Source: Deltaproteobacteria bacterium (GTDB taxonomy: Bacteria > Desulfobacterota > RBG-13-43-22). Taken from it: a DNA stretch of 44,136 nucleotides. The stretch is taken from positions 1 through 44,136 of the forward strand of contig JACRBX010000090.1 in NCBI GenBank assembly GCA_016219225.1, written 5' to 3'. How positions within the stretch are numbered: position 1 is the first letter of the stretch; the number at the start of each line of letters is the position of its first letter. Under the pieces are notes generated by a model, which saw only the letters and a list, made by a program, of their open reading frames with translations, searched no databases and was not told where the DNA came from. The position numbers were made by a program, and so were the translations under genes. Shown here one piece after another: positions 23,987-32,834 of the stretch.

Positions 23987-25219
23987 CTATCTCTTGTTCC
24001 AGGGTGACGCCATGAGGAATTTGGCTGTGGCAACATCAGGCGGAGAGACGAGCTCATTCTTGCCGTTCTGCCATTGACGCAACCCATATTTGACGATCCC
24101 GGTCCCATTGGATCTGAATTTCACCGGCCCGCGGACGGTTACCATATTGGTGGCCCCTATGGCCGCCCTGAGTTTCTCTCTGTCCAGGCTCCCTGCTCTT
24201 TCTATGGAATCGGCCAGAATCTGCACCGCCGCATAGGCTGCGCCCACCGGGAGGCCTATATTTTTCTCCTGGGGAAAAGCGGCGTGGTAGTCCTGGACCA
24301 ATTTTTTGTTGTTGGGATAGGGCATATTTTCCTGCCAGTTGCCGTCAGAGAGGATGTAGTTTGCGTCCGCCCCCAGGGCATCCCAGTAGGTGGTCAGGTC
24401 CGGCCCTCTTATCAGGGTAGTCACTTTAGGAGCATAGTCGAGCTGTTTCATCTGGCGGACCAGAACCATGCTCTGCGGCGGTGTGGGAACAGAGTACAGG
24501 GCATCTGCTCCGGCTGCTTTAGCCGCCAGGACAAGGGAAGAGAAATCATTGGCGGCGGAGGCAAACTTTTGATCGACCACAACAGCGTAACCCTTTGCCT
24601 TGGCCAGCTCACGCAGATATTTTCCGGACTCCAACCCCCAGTCACTCTGTTCTTCAAAGTAGGCTATCTTAGTAGGCCTCTCATTCTTGGGGATCGAATC
24701 CAAGAGGTCGAAGAAGGCCTTCACCTGATCGCTGCTCATGGAAAAAGGGGCAAAGATGTACTTGAATCCCCTCTTGAATGGGCCTTCAACAGCGATGGTC
24801 ACGCCGATCCAGGGCACCTTATTTTTTTCGCCCGCAGACAATCCGGCCACATTGAGCAGCGATGAATACCCGCCCATGTAAGCCACGACTTTATCAACAG
24901 AATAAAGCTTGTCGAGTCTCGCCGTCGTTTTTACCGGGTCAGATTCATCATCCAGCACGATCAACTCTATGGGCAGTTTTTTCCCCAGCTCTTTCACCAT
25001 AACCCCGCCATTAGTATTGATGTGCTTCACGGCGATCTCATATCCCGCTTTCAAATCCTTTCCCCCCGAAGCCATCCGGCCGGTCAAAGGCACTACCGTG
25101 CCGATCCTGATGCTCTGAGGGGCAGGCTGGGCGAAACTGGCCGTGTAAGTGAAAAGGACCGCCGACAACAGCAAAACGGCAATCAACAATGACTTTCCAA
25201 TCGACCTCTTTTTTTTCAT
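23987..25219 (-). CDS. LIV-type ABC transporter substrate-binding protein (Sec-exported)
   Basis: This 410-residue periplasmic binding protein of the LivK/type I fold starts with a Sec signal (K-K-K-R, hydrophobic core, A-S-F-A cleavage before Q-P-A-P-Q). R-I-G-T-V-V-P-L-T-G-R-M then marks the first strand and the substrate loop. A-G-Y-E-I-A-V-K-H-I-N and the late G-A-A-Y-A-A-V-Q-I-L-A-D segment are family features. There is no lipobox cysteine. It is the last gene of a transporter set livG-F-H-M-K read leftward. Family members carry branched amino acids, amides or aromatic acids; the catabolic setting favours an aromatic or alicyclic acid. Confidence 0.9.
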   Translation of the reverse strand: MKKKRSIGKSLLIAVLLLSAVLFTYTASFAQPAPQSIRIGTVVPLTGRMASGGKDLKAGYEIAVKHINTNGGVMVKELGKKLPIELIVLDDESDPVKTTARLDKLYSVDKVVAYMGGYSSLLNVAGLSAGEKNKVPWIGVTIAVEGPFKRGFKYIFAPFSMSSDQVKAFFDLLDSIPKNERPTKIAYFEEQSDWGLESGKYLRELAKAKGYAVVVDQKFASAANDFSSLVLAAKAAGADALYSVPTPPQSMVLVRQMKQLDYAPKVTTLIRGPDLTTYWDALGADANYILSDGNWQENMPYPNNKKLVQDYHAAFPQEKNIGLPVGAAYAAVQILADSIERAGSLDREKLRAAIGATNMVTVRGPVKFRSNGTGIVKYGLRQWQNGKNELVSPPDVATAKFLMASPWNKR

Positions 25220-25272
25220 CTTCTCCTCCTTTTTTTAATACCTGCTTTTTTAGCATTGCCATGTGACTTGAC

Positions 25273-26199
25273 TCAGCACTTTTTAGAGCTTTGTCTGCCT
25301 TTTGTCGCCATCCCCACAAGACCTCCAGGCAGAAAAAGCACGATAAGGATAAATACGACCCCAAAGATGAGCACATTGATCTGGCCCAGGTTGATGGCAA
25401 AGATCTCCTTCAAGATGACATAGCCGACAGCACCGATGATCGGTCCGGCAATGGTGCCTGCTCCCCCGATGAAAACGATCAGCACCGGGTCGAAGGACCA
25501 GACGAGGTCAAAGGGGACATAGTAATAGTAGCTCACATAATAATAGGCAAACAGCCCTCCGGCCAATCCGGTGATAAAGGTGCTGAGGGCCATGGCGATC
25601 ACCTTGAATTTGACCACGTTGATACCCGTCGCTGCAGCTGCTTCTTCATCCTCGCGGACGCAGAGCATGGCCAGCCCCAATTTGGAATGATTAATCCCGT
25701 ATACGCCGGCGATAGTCAGTATGACCACTACGAAGGCAGCGTAAAACCGGGTTACCGGGTTGTATCCCGACATCAGATCGGCGGGCAAGAAGTCCACCCC
25801 GGGCAGTACATTCTGAACGGTAATCGAGGCAATCATGGCTACCCCGAGGGTGCCGATGGAAAAGTAATGGGCCCTCAATCGCAAGGTCGGCAGGCCGATC
25901 AGGCAGGCCAAAATGAGGGCCGACAGTGCTCCGCACAGCAAGGCTATAGGGAAGGGCCAGCCTGCTACCCAGACGGCGCGACAGCACAGCGAGCCCATGC
26001 CGAAAAAGGCGGCTTGGCCCAGGTTGATCTGACCGCAATACCCCCCGAGAATGTTCCAGCTATGGGAGAGTATGGTATATAAGCATAGCAGGAAGAGGAT
26101 GTTCAAAATATATTCGCCTTTTATAAAAATCGGTACCAGGCCAATGGCTCCGATAAAGCCGGCAAGAATCATTAGGGATTTGTTATTTAGGCTTGCCAT
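25273..26199 (-). CDS. LIV-type ABC transporter permease, LivM-like (set 1)
   Basis: This 308-residue integral membrane protein has about nine hydrophobic segments. The LivM signature G-G-Y-C-G-Q-I-N-L-G-Q-A-A-F-F-G-M-G lies near residue 52, and the EAA-like cytoplasmic loop includes R-E-D-E-E-A-A-A-A-T-G-I-N. F-I-G-G-A-G-T-I-A-G-P-I-I-G-A in the last third is also typical. The start overlaps the stop of the LivH-like gene (TGATG), indicating translational coupling. Confidence 0.92.
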   Translation of the reverse strand: MASLNNKSLMILAGFIGAIGLVPIFIKGEYILNILFLLCLYTILSHSWNILGGYCGQINLGQAAFFGMGSLCCRAVWVAGWPFPIALLCGALSALILACLIGLPTLRLRAHYFSIGTLGVAMIASITVQNVLPGVDFLPADLMSGYNPVTRFYAAFVVVILTIAGVYGINHSKLGLAMLCVREDEEAAAATGINVVKFKVIAMALSTFITGLAGGLFAYYYVSYYYYVPFDLVWSFDPVLIVFIGGAGTIAGPIIGAVGYVILKEIFAINLGQINVLIFGVVFILIVLFLPGGLVGMATKGRQSSKKC

Positions 26200-27071
26200 C
26201 AGGACTTTCTCCCCATCAACCCCTGGGGCCGGAGCAGAAGAAAAAATACAAAAAGCACCAGACCGATGACCTCACGGTAGGCGGCTCCAAGAAAAAGAAC
26301 GCCAATAGCCTCGGCAATACCGAGGGATAAACCGCCCAGCAGGACCCCGTAAACGCTTCCAACTCCGGCAAGGATGATCACCACCAGGGCCTTATTGGTC
26401 AACTCAAAAGAGACCGCCGGGTTGAAGGAGGATAAAGAGACCATGACGCCCGGCACGGCAGCCAGAGCCACACCGATTCCGAAGGAGACCAGATAGGTGA
26501 GTTCGACGTTGATACCCATCATGGCAGCGGCCTCGTGGTCCTGGGATGCGGCCCGAATGCCTTTGCCGAAATAAGTCCTGGCCAGAAAGAGGTCGAGGAG
26601 AATGGTGACCAGCACGGCAAAACTGACAGCGCCGATACCGATATAGGGTATGCGCAGGCCGAAAACCTGTAAGACCAGTCCGGCATAATCCGGGGTTACG
26701 GCCCTTTCATCGGCTGTCCAGAGAAGGGTGGCCAGGTTGGAGAGGATCAGGAGAAGTCCGAAAGATATCAAAAGGGAATTTTTGGTCTTCTGACCTTCGG
26801 AAAACCCTTTAAGGGGATTAAATAGGATTTTGTAAAGGACGAGACCCAGAATAAAAAAGGCCGGGGCTATGATCACTACCGACAGGAAGGGATCTATCTT
26901 CAACAGATGGACGAGCCAGAAACAGGTATAAGCGGCCCCCATGATGAGGGCGCCATGGGCTACGTTCAAATAACTCATGACCCCGAAAACGAGTGACAGC
27001 CCCAGACCGACCGATCCGTAAAGGGCCCCGTTAATCAGGCCGTATAAAAGAATTTGAAGGGTAATGACCAT
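26199..27071 (-). CDS. LIV-type ABC transporter permease, LivH-like (set 1)
   Basis: This 290-residue membrane protein has the LivH signatures L-I-N-G-A-L-Y-G-S-V-G-L-G-L-S-L-V-F-G at its N-terminus, the coupling loop R-A-A-S-Q-D-H-E-A-A-A-M-M-G-I-N, and V-I-I-L-A-G-V-G-S-V-Y-G-x-L-L-G-G near the end. It pairs with the LivM-like protein to form the transmembrane channel, driven by the two ATPases encoded upstream. Its ATG follows the livF-like stop by 5 bases. Confidence 0.92.
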   Translation of the reverse strand: MVITLQILLYGLINGALYGSVGLGLSLVFGVMSYLNVAHGALIMGAAYTCFWLVHLLKIDPFLSVVIIAPAFFILGLVLYKILFNPLKGFSEGQKTKNSLLISFGLLLILSNLATLLWTADERAVTPDYAGLVLQVFGLRIPYIGIGAVSFAVLVTILLDLFLARTYFGKGIRAASQDHEAAAMMGINVELTYLVSFGIGVALAAVPGVMVSLSSFNPAVSFELTNKALVVIILAGVGSVYGVLLGGLSLGIAEAIGVLFLGAAYREVIGLVLFVFFLLLRPQGLMGRKS

Positions 27072-27076
27072 ATCCT

Positions 27077-27787
27077 TTAGCTCAGAGCCAGATAGGCATT
27101 TTTTACCTGTTCATCGTTTAGAAGTTCCTGGGCCGTTCCCTGGCCGACAATGCGCCCATTTTCTATTACATATCCTTTGTGGGCTACGTCCAGGGCCATT
27201 CGCACATTTTGTTCAACCAGGAGTATGGTCATGTTCAGTGTCCGGTTTATTTCCTGGAGGGTTTTATAGATGCTCTGCACAATGATGGGCGCCAGCCCCA
27301 GGGAAACCTCGTCCACGAGCAGGAGTTTAGGCCGGGACATCAGCCCTCGGGCAATGGCCAACATCTGTTGTTCTCCCCCGCTCAAGGTACGGGCTGTCTG
27401 CCCGGTCCTGTCCTTGAGTCTCGGAAAGGTCTGAAAGACCCACTCCAGGGTTTCCTCTTTAGCCTTTCGCGCACTTTTAATATAGGCGCCCATTTCAAGG
27501 TTCTCAAGCACCGTCATCTCTGGAAAGAGTCGGCGGCCTTCCGGCACAAGGGAAATCCCCAGCCTTACCCTGTCCTGGGGCGGCATCTTTTGGATCTGCT
27601 CGCCTTCTATCGTGATCGTCCCTTTTTCCGGTTTCAAAAAACCGGATATAGCTCGAAGCACGCTGCTTTTCCCTGAGCCGTTGGACCCGATAAGGGCGAC
27701 GATCTCTTCCTTTTCCACGGTCAGCGAAATATCCCATAAGGCCTGGAAATCCAGATAATAACCATCAACCTGCTCTATCCTAAGCAC
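27077..27787 (-). CDS. LIV-type ABC transporter ATPase, LivF-like (set 1)
   Basis: This 236-residue ABC ATPase has Walker A GSNGSGKSS, Q-loop region L-V-P-E-G-R-R-L-F-P (a LivF hallmark), signature LSGGEQQ, Walker B L-L-L-V-D-E and the switch histidine region. It forms a heterodimer with the LivG-like ATPase, whose gene overlaps its start by 8 bases. Confidence 0.94.
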   Translation of the reverse strand: MLRIEQVDGYYLDFQALWDISLTVEKEEIVALIGSNGSGKSSVLRAISGFLKPEKGTITIEGEQIQKMPPQDRVRLGISLVPEGRRLFPEMTVLENLEMGAYIKSARKAKEETLEWVFQTFPRLKDRTGQTARTLSGGEQQMLAIARGLMSRPKLLLVDEVSLGLAPIIVQSIYKTLQEINRTLNMTILLVEQNVRMALDVAHKGYVIENGRIVGQGTAQELLNDEQVKNAYLALS

Positions 27788-28559
27788 AGAAATTTTCTCC
27801 CAAATAGGCTGCGCAAACCTTTTTATCTTCTATGGCCTCCCGGGGCAAGCCTTCAAATATTTTGCCGCCCGAGCTAATGACGATTACCCTGTCTGAAACA
27901 CCGAGAATTACTTTTATCACATGCTCAACAATCATCAGGGTAATACCGCGGGTCTTGATGGTTGCGATAAGGCGAAGGGCCTCTTCTACCTCGGTATGAT
28001 TCAACCCGGCAAAAACCTCGTCCAACAGAAGGAGGTTAGGCCTTGTCGCCAGGGCCCGGGCTATTTCGAGCCTTTTCCGGTCGATAAGGGTGAGCCGGCC
28101 GGCCGGAACCTTTATTTTATTCCCCAATCCAACCAGGTCCAGTATCTCTGCCGCCTCTTTTAGCGCCTCTTTGAGCCTCCTGGCCGGCTCACTGCCGTAG
28201 GCCCTTCCGGCGGCCACATTTTCCAGCGTGGTCAACTGGAGAAAGGGTCTGACAATCTGAAACGTCCTGGCTATACCTTTTTGGCAAACGCTGGAAGCAT
28301 CCCGGTTCGTTATATCTTCACCCAAAAAGGTCAGGGTGCCCCTGTCCGGTTTGAGAAAACCGGATATCATGTTGAACAACGTGGTCTTTCCCGAGCCGTT
28401 CGGCCCGATGATGCCCAACGTCTCCCCGCCCTTAAGCGTAAAGGAGATATCGGCAATCACAGTGAGACCGCCAAAGGATTTGGCCAACTTCCGCGCTTCT
28501 AAAAGGGACATGCCCGCGCCATCCTTCATGGGATAAATAGGTACCTTACCGGTTTCCAT
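27780..28559 (-). CDS. LIV-type ABC transporter ATPase, LivG-like (set 1)
   Basis: This 259-residue ABC ATPase has Walker A GPNGSGKTT, F-Q-I-V-R-P-F at the Q-loop, Walker B L-L-L-D-E-V-F-A-G-L-N and the switch histidine in I-V-E-H. The classical LSGGQ signature is replaced by a P-A-G-R-L-T-L-I-D-R-K-R segment, as in the other LivG-like copy. Two starts are possible: the ATG used here, 3 bases after the preceding stop, or an internal ATG 16 codons later (MSLLEARK), which is closer to the usual family start. Confidence 0.92.
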   Translation of the reverse strand: METGKVPIYPMKDGAGMSLLEARKLAKSFGGLTVIADISFTLKGGETLGIIGPNGSGKTTLFNMISGFLKPDRGTLTFLGEDITNRDASSVCQKGIARTFQIVRPFLQLTTLENVAAGRAYGSEPARRLKEALKEAAEILDLVGLGNKIKVPAGRLTLIDRKRLEIARALATRPNLLLLDEVFAGLNHTEVEEALRLIATIKTRGITLMIVEHVIKVILGVSDRVIVISSGGKIFEGLPREAIEDKKVCAAYLGENFCA

Positions 28560-28562
28560 AAT

Positions 28563-29087
28563 CTAACCAATTTTTTTAAAAGAGGCCAGGTACCGTTGCG
28601 CCAATACCTGGTAAAAGGCCAGACCTTCTCTGATTTGCACTATCTGTTCCGGACTCAATGCTTGAACAATTTTGGCGGGAGAACCTATGACCAGACTTCC
28701 CTTAGGAATTTCCTTATTAAAGGGGACAAAGCACCCCGCGCCGATAATGCAGCGGGAATGAATAGTGACCCCATCGGCAATGATCGCCCCCATCCCTACC
28801 AGGACCTGGCTGTGAATTTCACAGCCATGGAGGATACTGCCATGACCGATATGCGTTTCCCGGTGGAGTCGGGTGGTCTTTCCCGGAAAAGTATGGATGA
28901 TTACGTTTTCTTGGACGTTGGAACCTTCGCCGATCCGAATGATGCCTATATCACCCCTAAGAACAGCACCCGTCCCGAGGTAACAACCGGCTTCAATTTG
29001 GACATCCCCTATCAATACGGCCTCCGGATGCACAAAGGTTTTAAGATCGACCCGAGGCCGTTTTCCTTCAAATTCATAAAAAGCCAT
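28563..29087 (-). CDS. Gamma-carbonic-anhydrase/PaaY-like hexapeptide-repeat protein
   Basis: This 174-residue left-handed beta-helix protein has the hexapeptide periodicity from residue 20 to 140 and a C-terminal helix. The three zinc-binding histidines expected for the family are H65, H82 and H87, with the spacing 17 and 5 seen in PaaY and gamma-carbonic anhydrases. It should be a trimer with metal at subunit interfaces. PaaY is a thioesterase that rescues CoA from dead-end aromatic intermediates, which fits an aromatic/alicyclic CoA pathway; carbonic anhydrase activity is the alternative. It sits between the swivelling-His subunit and the first transporter set, with short gaps on both sides. 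Confidence 0.88.
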   Translation of the reverse strand: MAFYEFEGKRPRVDLKTFVHPEAVLIGDVQIEAGCYLGTGAVLRGDIGIIRIGEGSNVQENVIIHTFPGKTTRLHRETHIGHGSILHGCEIHSQVLVGMGAIIADGVTIHSRCIIGAGCFVPFNKEIPKGSLVIGSPAKIVQALSPEQIVQIREGLAFYQVLAQRYLASFKKIG

Positions 29088-29104
29088 AATAATCCAGTCC
29101 GGGG

Positions 29105-30811
29105 TTAACGCTCTTTCGCCCTTTCCAAGACCTCCACGATTCCTATGTTTCCGTCAATCCTGATTAAATCTCCATCGTTGATCGACCGGGTGGCATTCCA
29201 GGTCCCGACCACGGCTGGAATGTTATATTCCCGGGCGGCAATAGCCGCATGGGTTAACATCCCCCCGGTATCGGTGACGACACCGGCAATTTTAACGAAA
29301 AGAGGGGTCCAGGCTGTGCCGGTGTAGGGACAAACGAGGATTTCTCCGGCCTTGACCTTTTGAAAATCTTTATAGTCCAGGACCACCCGGGCCCGTCCTT
29401 CGGCTATGCCGGAAGCCCCGGGGAACCCTTCCAATCGTTTTTCGATTTCTCTTTCCCCCTTGGGATGGAGGATATCATCGATAATTCCGAATACCTTGAT
29501 GCCGATCGGATCGGTCATTTTTTCAGGAACATTGCCAATGGTCAGGGGTGCGTCCGAATCAACGGCCATCCTGGTATCTTCTTTTCTCTCCCGGACCAAA
29601 TTAGGGATCAAGGCGCTGTAATGATATTGGGCAATTTCCTCATTACAGACCAGGGCCTCCATCACTTCGACCAATTCATGGTAGGTTAAATAACAGACGT
29701 CCTCAATCTGCTCAACGAGCCTCCGGCGAAAGAGCCGCTTTCCGCAGGCCGTAATGGCATAATGCAACGCCGCCGTAGATCCCTGGTCGATATAAAATCC
29801 ATGGTCTTCCTGAAAGGCATAAACCCCTTGAGCGGCTTTCAATAATCGTTGGAATTGCCGTTTTTCTTCCTCCCCTTCCAATCCTTCGTCAAAAGTTTTG
29901 ATGGCCTTATCCCTTTGATTATAAATTTCCTGTTTGGAAGCATAAAAATCCCACCCTGTTTCCATGCGTGGGTAATAGCCTTTTATAGTGTCCAGCACCG
30001 GAACCGGGTCTTCTTTCCAGGTGGGTGTAGTCACATCCAGATGGGCGGCCACCACTCGATTGCCGAAGATGGATAAAAAGCGTTGAAATTTTTCAAGCCA
30101 GGGTTTGGCATCCCCGGTTTTATTTAACTGTTCCATTAAATCTTCCGCGTTGGTCCCGAGCAGGAGGTCCTTGATCCCGCACCTTTCGGCGAATTGAGCC
30201 AGGCTCCAGAGCTCTTCGTCGGTTTGGGTGGCGATGCTTTCAAACCCCCTCAACATGATGACAAAATTTTTTTCTTCCAGGCCATGTTTTTTACAGAAAT
30301 CCTCAAAGGCGAAATAGACGGCATCTGCCGGGTACATCAGGATGAAGTGGATCTCCCAATTTCTTCTATTCAGCTTTTCCGCTCTTTTCAAATGTTCCAG
30401 GAGATGCGGTAAGATCAATTTATCCGTATCCACCCCATTGAGGGTATCCAGGTTGGAGATGACTTCTTTGATATGTTTTTGATAGTATTCATCCCAGTGA
30501 TCGATGCACCTATCGATCAGTGCCCCGAAAGCCGGACCCCTTTGGGCAATTTCTTCCGGGTCGTCTATCAGTGCGAAGCCGATGTAGACTTTCCCCTTAT
30601 AGATCTTGACATGGCCTCCTTTGGAGGGCGGCAACTGGGTGGTGGCCGCGGCCACATGGTACCCCCAGGCATGGTGGGCCTGGATAGTGGTCATACCCAT
30701 GGGGGTAATGGCATAGGGTTGATGTAAATCATCACGAAACCAGAAGATGGACTTGTCAAAATCGGTGTTGGGTCTCAATGTCCTTAAAGATGAGATGCTT
30801 CGGTCTAACAT
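29105..30811 (-). CDS. Second swivelling-His subunit of a split PEP-synthase-like phosphotransferase
   Basis: This 568-residue paralogue of the protein at 11309-12991 has the same plan. It begins with W-F-x-D-x-x-H-x5-T-P-M, has a long helical middle and ends in a PEP-utilizer mobile domain, with G-A-S-G-I-A-E-G-R-A-R-V and phospho-histidine H521 in MLTHAAIAAREYNIP. It lacks an ATP-grasp domain, and no ATP-grasp gene is adjacent: the nearest on this strand is cut by the window edge at 43558-44136. A GGGAGG site precedes the ATG, and the LivM-like gene of the second transporter set ends 74 bases upstream. Its place between transporter genes suggests that it acts on the imported substrate. The acceptor is unknown. 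Confidence 0.8.
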   Translation of the reverse strand: MLDRSISSLRTLRPNTDFDKSIFWFRDDLHQPYAITPMGMTTIQAHHAWGYHVAAATTQLPPSKGGHVKIYKGKVYIGFALIDDPEEIAQRGPAFGALIDRCIDHWDEYYQKHIKEVISNLDTLNGVDTDKLILPHLLEHLKRAEKLNRRNWEIHFILMYPADAVYFAFEDFCKKHGLEEKNFVIMLRGFESIATQTDEELWSLAQFAERCGIKDLLLGTNAEDLMEQLNKTGDAKPWLEKFQRFLSIFGNRVVAAHLDVTTPTWKEDPVPVLDTIKGYYPRMETGWDFYASKQEIYNQRDKAIKTFDEGLEGEEEKRQFQRLLKAAQGVYAFQEDHGFYIDQGSTAALHYAITACGKRLFRRRLVEQIEDVCYLTYHELVEVMEALVCNEEIAQYHYSALIPNLVRERKEDTRMAVDSDAPLTIGNVPEKMTDPIGIKVFGIIDDILHPKGEREIEKRLEGFPGASGIAEGRARVVLDYKDFQKVKAGEILVCPYTGTAWTPLFVKIAGVVTDTGGMLTHAAIAAREYNIPAVVGTWNATRSINDGDLIRIDGNIGIVEVLERAKER

Positions 30812-30885
30812 GGTTCTTTACCTCCCTTTCTTTCCTGTATCGGCAATGGCCCAGGCAATTCTTCCTGCGCCGGGAAAGCCCTCGG

Positions 30886-31824
30886 TTATTTTCTCCGTAA
30901 GGGAAACAATTCAAAACCAATTTTTTTCTGAAAAGTTCCGATTATCCCTTCGGGTGCTGAGAGGATGACCGTGATGGTGATCGCGCCCAGAATAATCATA
31001 TTGTAGCCCACATATTCCGAAAGAAATTGTTGAAGGAGCACGTAAATGGCGGCCCCCAGCAGGGGACCTTCAATCGTACCAATTCCTCCGATAATCACAA
31101 TAAATAAAAGTTTTACCGTCCAGCCGATGCCGAAGGCTTCAAAGGGCTGTATGAAAATAGCATTCAAATATAAGATTCCGGCCGCCATTCCTGAAACAAA
31201 GGCACTGAGTAAGAAACAGGTAAATTTGCAAAGGAAGATATTGACCCCCATGGCCTCGGAAGCCACATCATCATCCCTGATAGCCATCAGTCCCAGCCCC
31301 AATTTGGACCGGAGCAAGAGGTAAATAAGAGAGATCGCGCCGATAGCCATGATCAAGGCGGCATAATAAACAACAGACATCGAAAGTCTGTAGGCCGGGT
31401 GGATAAACATTCCCATTCCATAGCGGACGTACCCCCAATTGCTGAAGCAGATACCCAACGCCTCGGCGATGACCCAGGTTCCTATGGCAAAATAAACCCC
31501 TTTCATCCTAAAAATGGGCAGAGAAATAAACAAGGCCAGGACAGCAGAAACAAGCCCCCCTAAAAATACACTTATAACAATAGGAACCCCATAAAAAACC
31601 GATAATACGGCCAGGGTGTACCCGCCGATTCCGACAAACATTTGTTGTCCCAGGGAAATCATTCCCGAATAGCCGGCCAGGAGATTCCACATGGAAGCTA
31701 ACGTGGCATGAACCAGGATCAACAACAAGACGTTGACGATATAGCGTGAAGACCAGAGAGGCAAGGTAACCAGCAGGGATAGAAAAACGAACACCAAAAT
31801 GGTTCGTATATGGTTTGAGTTCAT
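30886..31824 (-). CDS. LIV-type ABC transporter permease, LivM-like (set 2)
   Basis: This 312-residue membrane permease has the LivM landmarks A-G-Y-S-G-M-I-S-L-G-Q-Q-M-F-V-G-I-G near residue 50, the loop A-I-R-D-D-D-V-A-S-E-A-M-G-V-N and I-I-G-G-I-G-T-I-E-G-P-L-L-G. It is clearly diverged from the set 1 copy, so the two transporters are not a recent duplication. It follows the LivH-like gene by 8 bases. Confidence 0.92.
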   Translation of the reverse strand: MNSNHIRTILVFVFLSLLVTLPLWSSRYIVNVLLLILVHATLASMWNLLAGYSGMISLGQQMFVGIGGYTLAVLSVFYGVPIVISVFLGGLVSAVLALFISLPIFRMKGVYFAIGTWVIAEALGICFSNWGYVRYGMGMFIHPAYRLSMSVVYYAALIMAIGAISLIYLLLRSKLGLGLMAIRDDDVASEAMGVNIFLCKFTCFLLSAFVSGMAAGILYLNAIFIQPFEAFGIGWTVKLLFIVIIGGIGTIEGPLLGAAIYVLLQQFLSEYVGYNMIILGAITITVILSAPEGIIGTFQKKIGFELFPLRRK

Positions 31825-31832
31825 AATAAGAT

Positions 31833-32696
31833 CTACCGCCTTCCCAATATTCCCTGGGGCCGGATAGTCAGGATAATGAGCAAGATAATATAGCCGCTTA
31901 ATAATTGGAGGCCCGGTCCGAGCACACGCCCCCCGACCAACTGGGAAATCCCCAGGATCATTCCTCCGATAAAAGTTCCGGGAAGACTGCCTAAGCCCCC
32001 GATAATCACCACGGCAAAGGCAATGATCAAATATTGGGTCCCCGAATGGGGGTAAAAAGTAAAAGTCATACCGACTAACAACCCGGAAACGGCTGCGGTG
32101 ACGGCCGCAATACCCATGGCCAGGGCATAAATCCTTTTAGGATTAACCCCCATTAATTTAACCGCCGTTAAATTATCAGAGGCGGCCCGTATAGCCCGCC
32201 CCAGATAAGTGCGGGTCATAAACAGATACAGGAGAAGGAGGACCAATAAACCCAGACTAAAATCCACCAGGTAAATGACCGGTATGTAAAAGAGGTCGAA
32301 GACGTTGAAACTTTTAATGACCAGATCCGTTCTCAAGGAACGGGCGTCGGGCCTGAAAACAAGCAACAGGGCATTTTGAAGGATAATGGAGAGACCAAAA
32401 GAAATCATTAAAAAGGGCTCCATTCCTTTTTGGATCACCCGGTTAAATAAAAGAGACTGTATCAAATAACCAAAAATAAACATGGCCGGAAGAATGAAGA
32501 CAAGCGTCCAGATAGGGGAACCGGTCAAAATCTTCAGAGAAAGGAGGCTGAAATAACTGGAAAGGATCATCAATTCTCCATGGGCCAGATTCACCTGTCG
32601 CATAATCCCGAAGATCAGGGAAAGCCCTATGCCGATCACCGCATACAACCCCCCCAGCAAAATCCCGTTTATTATAGGCTCAAAGAAGGCCGTCAT
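31833..32696 (-). CDS. LIV-type ABC transporter permease, LivH-like (set 2)
   Basis: The call is 287 residues from the ATG at M-T-A-F-F-E-P; an upstream in-frame start would add 18 non-homologous residues. LivH landmarks are present: I-N-G-I-L-L-G-G-L-Y-A-V-I-G-I-G-L-S-L at the N-terminus, the coupling loop R-A-A-S-D-N-L-T-A-V-K-L-M-G-V-N, and V-I-I-G-G-L-G-S-L-P-G-T-F-I-G-G. The 138-base gap between it and the LivF-like gene contains an inverted-repeat structure, unlike the tight spacing elsewhere in the set. Confidence 0.92.
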   Translation of the reverse strand: MTAFFEPIINGILLGGLYAVIGIGLSLIFGIMRQVNLAHGELMILSSYFSLLSLKILTGSPIWTLVFILPAMFIFGYLIQSLLFNRVIQKGMEPFLMISFGLSIILQNALLLVFRPDARSLRTDLVIKSFNVFDLFYIPVIYLVDFSLGLLVLLLLYLFMTRTYLGRAIRAASDNLTAVKLMGVNPKRIYALAMGIAAVTAAVSGLLVGMTFTFYPHSGTQYLIIAFAVVIIGGLGSLPGTFIGGMILGISQLVGGRVLGPGLQLLSGYIILLIILTIRPQGILGRR

Positions 32697-32737
32697 AGGC
32701 AAAAATCCCTTTCTGAATTTTGCGATGTGAGCACTAT

Positions 32738-32828
32738 GTTTGAGGAGCATCCCGCCAATGGCGGGATTTGAAGAAAGAGGCCCCTGCCTTTTGGCCTTAA
32801 GTTTGTCTCAGACGAACGTTCCTCAAAC
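32738..32828 (-). promoter_or_regulatory. Inverted-repeat structure between livF-like and livH-like genes
   Basis: GTTTGAGGA (32738-32746) and TCCTCAAAC (32820-32828) are complementary. Inside lies a tight hairpin, ATCCCGCC-aat-GGCGGGAT (32749-32767). A transcript crossing the gap could fold into a large stem-loop, possibly lowering expression of the downstream permeases or protecting mRNA ends. No T-run marks a terminator. Confidence 0.5.
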
Positions 32829-32834
32829 ACTTGG

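Noticed and set aside
22489-24108. Long minus-strand frame (539 codons) opposite the molybdenum oxidoreductase
   Set aside because: It runs antisense to a gene with all family motifs, has no recognisable domain and a biased composition typical of an antisense shadow in GC-rich sequence.
25291-26082. Plus-strand frame of 263 codons opposite the LivM-like permease
   Set aside because: It is the hydrophilic complement of a membrane protein, a common artefact, with no family resemblance.
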